Below, in pieces: positions 1-5,583 of a stretch of 6,314 nt of DNA. Position 1 is the stretch's first letter. Every line of letters begins with the position of its first letter. The stretch lies in the NCBI GenBank assembly GCA_030149405.1, contig JASBRM010000304.1:1-6314 (forward strand), given 5' to 3'. Made by a program: the position numbers and the translations under genes. A model generated the notes under the pieces. That model was not told the origin of the DNA and did no database searches. It saw nothing but the letters and a program-made list of their open reading frames with translations. Origin of the DNA: Neptuniibacter sp. (lineage in GTDB: Bacteria; Pseudomonadota; Gammaproteobacteria; Pseudomonadales; Balneatricaceae).

Positions 1-1065
1 AACCGTTTAATTCTTGAAAGCATCCAAAAGCAACTCGCAGGTCTGCAGGGTATACGCATTTCAGACAGTCAACTCAACGCGGCGATCAACAACATCGCTC
101 AAAGCAATAACATGAGCATTGATCAATTCCGTGAAGCGTTAATTGCTGAAGGCCGTGATTATAATACTGCTCGAGAGCAGATCCGAAATGAGATGCTGCT
201 TCAAAGTCTGCAACAAAACCTTGTAAACCGTCGTATCCGCGTTTCAGCTCAGGAAATCGAGAATTTCATGAGCTCCGAAGATGGCCAAAGCCAGATTTCT
301 GCGGAATACCTATTAGGCCATATCCTTGTAGCGGTTCCATCTCAGGCTTCACCAGATATGATTCAGCGAGCAGAACAAAAAGCTCTGGAAATCTATAAAA
401 AGTTATCCGATGGCGCGGACTTCTCCGAACAAGCCATCGCTAATTCAGATGCCCCCAACGCGCTCAAAGGCGGCGACTTAGGCTGGAGAAAAGTAGCTGA
501 GTTACCAGAAACCATTGGTAAATCAGTCAGAAACCTAACAAAAGGCGAATTCAGCAAGCCCATTCGCTCCCCAAGCGGGTTCCATATTTTTCTGGCGAGA
601 GATCAGCGTGGCGGCAACGTTCAACTGGTTGAGCAACGCCTTGTAAGTCACATTCTGATCAAACCAAGTGAAATCAGAACGAATACTCAGGCACGCAGAC
701 AAATCAACGAAATTTATAGCCGCATCAGAGGCGGTGAAAGTTTCTCTGATCTGGCCAAGGAATTCAGTGACGACCCCGGCAGCGGTTCCGAAGGCGGTTC
801 TCTAGGCTGGACACAAGACGGTCAAATGGTGCCTGAGTTTGAACAGGTCATGAATGCTACCGCGGTCGGCGAAGTATCAGAGCCGTTTGAGTCACGCTTC
901 GGCTGGCACATCCTTACCGTTCTGGACCAACGTTCTGAAAACATGGCAGAACAGATGCAGGAAAACCGTGCACGCGCTGCTATTCGTAAACGTAAATTTA
1001 ACGAAGAACTCAGCACCTGGCTAAGAGAGATCCATTCTCAGGCTTACATTGAAATCAAGGAGTAA
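1..1065 (+). CDS. surA: Periplasmic chaperone / peptidyl-prolyl isomerase SurA (5' partial)
   Basis: SurA is a periplasmic chaperone that escorts unfolded outer-membrane proteins such as porins and LptD to the BAM complex. The frame is open from base 1, so the signal peptide and the first part of the N-terminal chaperone domain lie upstream. About 354 residues are present, against roughly 430 in the E. coli protein. Visible parts, in window residues: the rest of the N-terminal chaperone domain (1 to about 95, including the SurA-typical stretch [18 protein letters not shown]), a first parvulin domain (about 102-200, with GHILV and GGDLGW), a second parvulin domain (about 214-309, with [21 protein letters not shown] and FGWHIL), and a C-terminal helix ending AYIEIKE. 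The second parvulin domain matches the family consensus more closely, as is usual for SurA. The ATG at 112 is internal, because coding similarity continues upstream of it. The last codons carry the ribosome binding site of pdxA. Identification is firm. Confidence 0.96.
   Translation, partial: NRLILESIQKQLAGLQGIRISDSQLNAAINNIAQSNNMSIDQFREALIAEGRDYNTAREQIRNEMLLQSLQQNLVNRRIRVSAQEIENFMSSEDGQSQISAEYLLGHILVAVPSQASPDMIQRAEQKALEIYKKLSDGADFSEQAIANSDAPNALKGGDLGWRKVAELPETIGKSVRNLTKGEFSKPIRSPSGFHIFLARDQRGGNVQLVEQRLVSHILIKPSEIRTNTQARRQINEIYSRIRGGESFSDLAKEFSDDPGSGSEGGSLGWTQDGQMVPEFEQVMNATAVGEVSEPFESRFGWHILTVLDQRSENMAEQMQENRARAAIRKRKFNEELSTWLREIHSQAYIEIKE
1057..1062 (+). promoter_or_regulatory. Ribosome binding site for pdxA, inside the end of surA
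   Basis: AAGGAG sits 8 bases before the TTG at 1071 and is formed by the last two sense codons of surA (Lys-Glu). It is the strongest Shine-Dalgarno match in the left half of the window and supports the non-ATG start chosen for pdxA. Terminating surA ribosomes would pass over it, so coupling of the two genes is likely (inference). Confidence 0.85.
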
Positions 1066-1070
1066 ACGAG

Positions 1071-2063
1071 TTGGGCATTAACCGACTGGTTCTAACTCCT
1101 GGTGAACCTGCAGGCATTGGGCCCGATCTGTGTATTCAGATGGCCCAACAAGGCCATGTTGATGAGTTGGTTGTAGTGGCTGATCCGTACCTGATGCGTG
1201 AAAGAGCAGCCCTGCTTCAGCTTCCTTTATCACTAGAGCAATTTGACCCTGAAAGTTCGCCAGAACCCACACCCGCTCGCAGTTTAAAAATTCTACCTAT
1301 ACCTCTGGCTGCGGAAGTAGTCCCTGGTGAGCTCAACAGTGCCAATGCCAGCTATGTTTTAAGTACGTTAACAGCTGCGACGAAAGGCTGCCTTGATGGA
1401 ACATTCTCAGCACTGATTACCGCCCCAGTTCATAAAGGCATAATCAACGATGCGGGCATACCTTTCAGCGGGCATACCGAATTTCTGGAAGAGCTAACCC
1501 ATACTTCAAAGGTAGTTATGATGCTGGCCACCGAAGGGCTCCGCGTTGCATTAGCAACAACCCACCTGCCCTTGAGAGATATATCGGACGCCATAACAGA
1601 AGAGCTCCTGACAGAAGTGATCGATGTATTGAATACCGATTTGATCAATAGCTTTGGTCTTGAAAAACCATTAATACTGGTTACCGGCCTGAATCCACAT
1701 GCAGGTGAAGGCGGGCACTTAGGGCATGAAGAGATAGATACTATCATCCCAACCCTGGATAAACTCAGGCAAAAAGGTATCAATCTCCACGGCCCACTCC
1801 CTGCTGATACTCTTTTCACCGACAAATACCTTAAAACTGCAGATGCTGTTTTAGCGATGTATCACGACCAGGGCCTGCCAGTGCTAAAATATAAAGGTTT
1901 TGGCAATGCAGTAAACATTACTCTGGGCATGCCAATCATTCGTACATCTGTAGATCATGGCACCGCTTTGGATCTGGCTGGCACTGGCAAAGCAGACTGC
2001 GGAAGCCTACTGACGGCAATAAAATATGCTGGTGAGATGGCTCACCACCGTAATCAGAATTAA
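1071..2063 (+). CDS. pdxA: 4-hydroxythreonine-4-phosphate dehydrogenase PdxA (TTG start)
   Basis: PdxA oxidises 4-phosphohydroxy-L-threonine with NAD; the product decarboxylates to 3-amino-2-oxopropyl phosphate, which PdxJ joins to deoxyxylulose phosphate in pyridoxal phosphate synthesis. It is a cytoplasmic, metal-dependent homodimer. The 330-residue length matches the E. coli enzyme (about 329). Family motifs are intact: [11 protein letters not shown] (9-19), [10 protein letters not shown] (114-123), the substrate-binding GHTEF (134-138), and three metal-ligand histidines at H165 (TTHLPLRD), H210 (LNPHAGEGG) and H265 (MYHDQGLP). [14 protein letters not shown] (291-304) marks the C-terminal region. 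The start is TTG: the next in-frame Met is residue 24, which would remove the conserved GEPAGIGPD segment, and AAGGAG lies 8 bases before the TTG. surA ends 5 bases upstream and rsmA starts 5 bases downstream. Nothing suggests loss of function. Confidence 0.97.
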   Translation: MGINRLVLTPGEPAGIGPDLCIQMAQQGHVDELVVVADPYLMRERAALLQLPLSLEQFDPESSPEPTPARSLKILPIPLAAEVVPGELNSANASYVLSTLTAATKGCLDGTFSALITAPVHKGIINDAGIPFSGHTEFLEELTHTSKVVMMLATEGLRVALATTHLPLRDISDAITEELLTEVIDVLNTDLINSFGLEKPLILVTGLNPHAGEGGHLGHEEIDTIIPTLDKLRQKGINLHGPLPADTLFTDKYLKTADAVLAMYHDQGLPVLKYKGFGNAVNITLGMPIIRTSVDHGTALDLAGTGKADCGSLLTAIKYAGEMAHHRNQN

Positions 2064-2068
2064 GTTAT

Positions 2069-2887
2069 ATGACTAAGAAGCCTGTAGCGCATAAAGCCCG
2101 TAAAAGATTCGGGCAAAATTTCCTGCATGACCACGGAATTATCCGCAGAATCATTCGTTCCATTGCTCCACATGAATCTGACTGCATGGTTGAGATTGGC
2201 CCAGGTCTCGGTGCGCTAACGGAAGAAATCCTGGCGGAAGCGGGGGAATTAGACGCCATCGAACTGGACCGTGATCTCCCACCTATACTGCGCACGAAGT
2301 TCTTTAGTTACGGTGATAAATTTCGCGTCCACGAAGCGGATGCAATGAAATTCGATTTCTCTGTTCTTCGCCGGGATGACAAGCAGTTGCGCGTGGTTGG
2401 CAACCTGCCCTATAACATATCCACACAACTTATTTTCCACCTCCTAAGCCATGCTGAAAACATTCAGGACATGCATTTCATGCTGCAAAAAGAGGTGGTT
2501 GATCGCATGGCAGCAGGCCCAGGGGAAAATAATTACGGTCGCCTTGGCATCATGACCCAGTACTATTGCCAGGTTGAATCCCTGTTTGTTGTTCCACCCG
2601 GCGCTTTTAACCCAGCGCCTAAAGTTGATTCAGCAATCATCCGGCTCACACCTTATAAAGAGCTACCTTTTGTCGCAAAGGACGTTAAGCAACTGGAAAC
2701 CGTCGTCAGAACAGCATTTAATATGAGAAGAAAGACGCTTAGGAATAATCTTAAGCCTCTGCTGAGCGCGGAAGAACTGGAACAACTGAACATTGATCCG
2801 TCCTTACGTCCTGAAAAACTCCCAGTTGCCAGCTTTGTAGCAATCAGCAACTACCTCACAGAGAAGAAAGCTGACAACGATGAGTAA
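2069..2887 (+). CDS. rsmA: 16S rRNA (adenine1518-N6/adenine1519-N6)-dimethyltransferase RsmA (KsgA)
   Basis: RsmA uses S-adenosylmethionine to dimethylate two adjacent adenines in helix 45 at the 3' end of 16S rRNA, a late check on small-subunit assembly; its loss in E. coli gives kasugamycin resistance. The 272-residue length is normal for the family. Seen in order: a basic N-terminus leading to RKRFGQNFLHD (11-21), SAM-binding motif I VEIGPGLGALT (41-51), the acidic residue that follows the next strand in AIELDRDL (63-70), EADAM (89-93), catalytic motif IV NLPYNIST (112-119), and the C-terminal RNA-binding helical domain with GAFNPAPKVDSAIIRL (178-193) and AFNMRRKTLRNNL (216-228). Only a weak Shine-Dalgarno (TAAG, 2061-2064) precedes the ATG, so translation probably depends on coupling to pdxA 5 bases upstream (inference). 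The 3' end overlaps apaG by 8 bases. Confidence 0.97.
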   Translation: MTKKPVAHKARKRFGQNFLHDHGIIRRIIRSIAPHESDCMVEIGPGLGALTEEILAEAGELDAIELDRDLPPILRTKFFSYGDKFRVHEADAMKFDFSVLRRDDKQLRVVGNLPYNISTQLIFHLLSHAENIQDMHFMLQKEVVDRMAAGPGENNYGRLGIMTQYYCQVESLFVVPPGAFNPAPKVDSAIIRLTPYKELPFVAKDVKQLETVVRTAFNMRRKTLRNNLKPLLSAEELEQLNIDPSLRPEKLPVASFVAISNYLTEKKADNDE

Positions 2888-3275
2888 AGAAGAAAAGACC
2901 GATTACAGTGATTACGTAAACATTGACGTGACAACTCATTATCTGGATAAGCAATCGGATCCGGAAAGTAAACGCTATGTTTTTTCATACCATATCACCA
3001 TAACTAACCATAATCCGGTTCCGGTCCAATTATTGAATCGTCAGTGGCTCATCACTGACGGCAATCAACACGTACAGGAAGTGAAAGGCGAAGGCGTTGT
3101 TGGAGAGCAACCTCTGATTGAACCAGAGTCCAGCTATTCTTATACCAGCGGAGCAGTACTGGCCACCAGCGTGGGCAGCATGCAAGGCTACTATGAGATG
3201 GTTACGGATGAAGGCGAGCTCTTTAAAGCTCCAATCCCAGCGTTTACACTAGCAAGACCAAACGCACTTCATTAA
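2880..3275 (+). CDS. apaG: ApaG protein (DUF525 domain)
   Basis: ApaG is a small cytoplasmic protein with a fibronectin-type-III-like beta-sandwich fold. Its biochemical role is not settled; bacterial members have been linked by gene order to ApaH and by cobalt and magnesium efflux phenotypes in Salmonella (CorD). The 131 residues compare with 125 in E. coli, with slightly longer ends. Conserved features are a beta-rich body (FSYHITITNHNPVPVQLLNR, 35-54), RQWLITDG (54-61) and the glycine-rich GEGVVGEQP (70-78) typical of the family. SYTSGAVLATSVGSMQGYY (87-105) is the usual C-terminal strand region. The start codon overlaps the end of rsmA (ATGAGTAA arrangement), with a purine-rich stretch GAGAAGAAAG at 2861-2870 upstream. 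Identification is firm; the function remains loosely defined even in the best-studied relatives. Confidence 0.95.
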   Translation: MSKEEKTDYSDYVNIDVTTHYLDKQSDPESKRYVFSYHITITNHNPVPVQLLNRQWLITDGNQHVQEVKGEGVVGEQPLIEPESSYSYTSGAVLATSVGSMQGYYEMVTDEGELFKAPIPAFTLARPNALH

Positions 3276-3285
3276 AAGCAACAAC

Positions 3286-3290
3286 AAGAG
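3286..3290 (+). promoter_or_regulatory. Ribosome binding site for apaH
   Basis: AAGAG lies 8 bases before the ATG at 3299, within the 23-base apaG-apaH gap, which is the longest intergenic stretch in the window. It favours the 3299 start over the out-of-frame ATG at 3292. The gap shows no hairpin or T-run that would act as a terminator. Confidence 0.65.
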
Positions 3291-3298
3291 CATGTCTG

Positions 3299-4159
3299 AT
3301 GGCTACCTATGCAATTGGTGATATTCAAGGATGCTTTGATGAATTCCAGCAACTGCTTAAGTTGATCTGTTTCTCCGAAAACGATCACTTACTGATTGCT
3401 GGCGATTTAGTGAATCGTGGCCCAAAATCGCTTGAAACCCTCAGGTACCTTAAAAATCTTGGTGACCAGGCCACCATTGTTCTGGGCAATCATGATCTAC
3501 ACCTGCTGGCTGTTCACTACGGTGCTATCACGCCCAAACGTGCTGATACCTTACACGACATAATAGAAGCACCTGATCGCAAAGAGCTTATGGATTGGTT
3601 ACGTAAGCAAAAACTTATAGTCTTCAATCAAGAGTTTAATGCCGTATTGGTGCATGCAGGCATCCCCCCTTGCTGGACCATTAAAAAAGCCAAAAAACGC
3701 GCTAAAGAAGTCGAAACCATTCTCAGAAGTACTCTGGCGCGTGAATTTTTCCAGCATATGTACGGAAATAAACCGGATTGCTGGTCAGGCAAACATGAAG
3801 GCTGGGACAGGTTAAGACTGATCACCAACTACTTCACCCGGATGAGGTTCTGTACACCAGAAGGCAAGCTTGATTTTAGCGCCAAAGGCACACTAGAGTC
3901 GCAACCACCCGGCCATCAACCCTGGTTCAAACTGAGCAGAAAAGATCCACTGGAGCAGGATATACAAATCCTATTCGGGCACTGGGCAGCTCTGGAAGGT
4001 TATGCAGAAGCGGAAAATGTCGTCGCTCTTGATACCGGTTGCGTATGGGGCAATAAGCTTTCCGCCCTCAGGCTCGAAGACAAAAAGATGTTCAGCGTAC
4101 CTGCAGCCGAACCCAAGTTTACACCGCCACCCACCAGCCATTACCTCTATGAAAGGTGA
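3299..4159 (+). CDS. apaH: Symmetrical bis(5'-nucleosyl)-tetraphosphatase ApaH
   Basis: ApaH splits diadenosine tetraphosphate (Ap4A) symmetrically into two ADP and also acts on related Np4N alarmones and Np4 RNA caps. It is a cytoplasmic metallo-phosphoesterase related to PPP phosphatases. The 286 residues compare with about 280 in E. coli. Motifs in order: GDIQGC (7-12), GDLVNRGPKS (35-44), GNHDLHLLA (63-71), VHAGIPP (118-124) and FGHWAALEG (226-234), followed by ALDTGCVWG (243-251). NYFTRMRFC (177-185) is an ApaH signature. The first motif reads GDxQG instead of the PPP-family GDxHG seen in E. coli ApaH, so one expected metal ligand is Gln10. I recall Pseudomonas ApaH proteins having the same change, so this is probably a lineage variant and not a dead enzyme. 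glpE begins 3 bases after the stop. Identification is firm. Confidence 0.96.
   Translation: MATYAIGDIQGCFDEFQQLLKLICFSENDHLLIAGDLVNRGPKSLETLRYLKNLGDQATIVLGNHDLHLLAVHYGAITPKRADTLHDIIEAPDRKELMDWLRKQKLIVFNQEFNAVLVHAGIPPCWTIKKAKKRAKEVETILRSTLAREFFQHMYGNKPDCWSGKHEGWDRLRLITNYFTRMRFCTPEGKLDFSAKGTLESQPPGHQPWFKLSRKDPLEQDIQILFGHWAALEGYAEAENVVALDTGCVWGNKLSALRLEDKKMFSVPAAEPKFTPPPTSHYLYER
4151..4156 (+). promoter_or_regulatory. Ribosome binding site for glpE
   Basis: GAAAGG, formed by the last sense codons of apaH, lies 6 bases before the glpE ATG at 4163. It supports that start and suggests translation directly following apaH termination. Confidence 0.65.
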
Positions 4160-4162
4160 AAG

Positions 4163-4480
4163 ATGAAACAACTTAAATGCATTAGTTCAGTGGAAGCTGT
4201 TGAGCTGATAACCCAAGGCGCCGCTGTTGTTGATATCAGGGACCCACAAAGCTTCTCTCAGGGGCACATTGCTGATTCTTTCAATCTCAGCAATGAAAAT
4301 TTGCATGATTACATCCAGCAGGCTGATTTTGACACACCTCTCTTAGTTTGCTGTTATCACGGCATTAGCAGCCAATCTGCAGGCCAGTTCCTGATTGAGC
4401 AGGGCTTTGATGAGGTTTATAGCATCAATGGCGGCTTTGAAGCATGGCGAGTTGAACAACCAGACCATTGCAAAAAATAG
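4163..4480 (+). CDS. glpE: Thiosulfate sulfurtransferase GlpE (single-domain rhodanese)
   Basis: GlpE moves the sulfane sulfur of thiosulfate to cyanide in vitro or to thiol acceptors such as thioredoxin, through a cysteine persulfide. Its physiological acceptor is uncertain. At 105 residues it is a single rhodanese domain, close to the 108 residues of the E. coli protein. Seen: VVDIRDPQSFSQGHI (22-36), which holds the rhodanese Asp-Arg-Asp and Gly-His positions; the active-site loop CYHGISS with catalytic C64; and the C-terminal signature YSINGGFEAW (86-95). Residue 63 is also Cys, giving a Cys-Cys pair at the active site where E. coli GlpE has Met-Cys. The gene sits between apaH and cca and not beside glpG/glpR as in E. 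coli; in Pseudomonas, as I recall, glpE also follows apaH. The glp name is therefore historical, and no glycerol link is implied here. Confidence 0.93.
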   Translation: MKQLKCISSVEAVELITQGAAVVDIRDPQSFSQGHIADSFNLSNENLHDYIQQADFDTPLLVCCYHGISSQSAGQFLIEQGFDEVYSINGGFEAWRVEQPDHCKK

Positions 4481-4482
4481 AC

Positions 4483-5580
4483 ATGCAAATTTACCTAGTT
4501 GGTGGAGCTGTCCGCGATCAACTTCTTAACTACCCGGTTTTTGATAAAGACTGGGTGGTAGTCGGGGCTTCAGCCGAAGAAATGATCGGGCAGGGCTATC
4601 AGCCCGTTGGACAGGATTTCCCTGTTTTTATACACCCGGACACCGGTGAAGAATACGCACTGGCCAGAACGGAACGTAAGTCTGGTAAGGGTTACACTGG
4701 CTTTCAGTATCATGCCAGCAAAGAAGTCACCTTAGAGGAAGACTTACTCCGACGCGACCTTACTATCAATGCGATGGCTCAGGATGACAAAGGCACCATC
4801 TATGACCCTTATGGTGGCCGCAACGATCTGGATAACAAAATCCTGAGACATGTATCCCCTGCGTTTTCAGAAGACCCACTCAGGGTCTTACGCGTTGCTC
4901 GCTTCGCAGCCCGCTATCATCACCTCGGTTTCAGAGTAGCCACAGAAACACAGAGCTTAATGCAGCAGATTGCAACCACGGATGAACTGGAACATTTGAC
5001 CGCAGAACGCGTTTGGAAAGAACTGGAACGCGCGCTTACCGAACCGTCACCGGAAGTTTTCTTTGAGACCCTGATCAAAAGTTCTGCATTAATAAAAGTC
5101 ATTCCAGAGCTGGCAACTCGCGTCTCCACTCAACAGCTATCTGATTTTTCACTGACGTGCAAAAACATAACCTCTGCAGAAGGACGTTTTGCCTGCTTAC
5201 TTTGCCTATGCAAAGGAGTGGATGTTGAGTTGCTTTGTTCACATCTAAAAGCACCCAATGCTTACCGAGATCTGGCTCTGCAATGTACATCACAATCTGA
5301 GAATCTGAAAAACTTCGATTCGTTAACTGCCGAAACCAAACTGGTCGTTATTCAATGCCTTGATCTGATCAGGCGCCCCCAACGTATCCAACCCATTATC
5401 GAGTGCATACAAGCTCTATATTCAAATTCAGCAATAGGATCTCTACTCCCTATTCTGGAAAGTATGAATAAAATAGAGCCTAAACAACTCATGCAAGAGG
5501 GTTTTAAGGGTGCCGAACTGGGAAAAGAAATTGAACGAAGGCGTTTACAACTATGCCAAAGCTATAGCGAAGAGGAGTAA
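4483..5580 (+). CDS. cca: CCA-adding tRNA nucleotidyltransferase Cca, HD-less short form
   Basis: Cca adds or repairs the 3' CCA end of tRNAs from CTP and ATP without a nucleic acid template. The 365 residues form a class II nucleotidyltransferase: YLVGGAVRD (4-12), the catalytic DKD with metal-binding D21 and D23, the ALARTERKSGKGYTGF stretch (59-74), RRDLTINAMA (90-99), and EDPLRVLRVARFAARY (130-145), which contains the nucleotide-selecting region. HLTAERVWKEL (171-181) follows. The tail ends GFKGAELGKEIERRRL (340-355), as in longer homologues. Compared with the 412-residue E. coli enzyme, the HPEIDTGxH and HDLGKG parts of the HD phosphohydrolase domain are missing; RFACLLCLCKG (235-245) is what remains at that place. 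Cyclic phosphodiesterase and phosphatase activities are therefore not expected. The ATG at 4483 fits the family N-terminus (MQIYLVGG); an in-frame TTG at 4468 would add five residues with no support. There is no clear Shine-Dalgarno, so coupling to glpE, ending 2 bases upstream, is likely. Confidence 0.95.
   Translation: MQIYLVGGAVRDQLLNYPVFDKDWVVVGASAEEMIGQGYQPVGQDFPVFIHPDTGEEYALARTERKSGKGYTGFQYHASKEVTLEEDLLRRDLTINAMAQDDKGTIYDPYGGRNDLDNKILRHVSPAFSEDPLRVLRVARFAARYHHLGFRVATETQSLMQQIATTDELEHLTAERVWKELERALTEPSPEVFFETLIKSSALIKVIPELATRVSTQQLSDFSLTCKNITSAEGRFACLLCLCKGVDVELLCSHLKAPNAYRDLALQCTSQSENLKNFDSLTAETKLVVIQCLDLIRRPQRIQPIIECIQALYSNSAIGSLLPILESMNKIEPKQLMQEGFKGAELGKEIERRRLQLCQSYSEEE
5572..5577 (+). 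promoter_or_regulatory. Ribosome binding site for the pteridine reductase gene
   Basis: GAGGAG, formed by the last two Glu codons of cca, lies 6 bases before the ATG at 5584. It fixes the start of the last gene and repeats the surA/pdxA design, in which the upstream gene's closing codons carry the next gene's binding site. Confidence 0.85.
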
Positions 5581-5583
5581 CTG

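Noticed and set aside
112..114. ATG as the start of surA
   Set aside because: SurA-like sequence continues in frame upstream to base 1, so the true start lies outside the window.
1430..1825. 131-residue open frame on the - strand
   Set aside because: It lies wholly inside pdxA, opposite a fully conserved coding frame, has no binding site or recognisable domain, and its low-complexity Ser/Val/Arg-rich product is typical of antisense translation.
3292..3294. ATG upstream of apaH as its start
   Set aside because: It is in a different frame from the conserved ApaH sequence.
3276..3298. Terminator or promoter in the apaG-apaH gap
   Set aside because: The 23 bases hold no hairpin, no T-run and no recognisable -35/-10 pair; only a ribosome binding site is visible.
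4468..4470. TTG as the start of cca, overlapping glpE
   Set aside because: It would add five residues not found in the family N-terminus and has no binding site; the ATG at 4483 gives the standard beginning.
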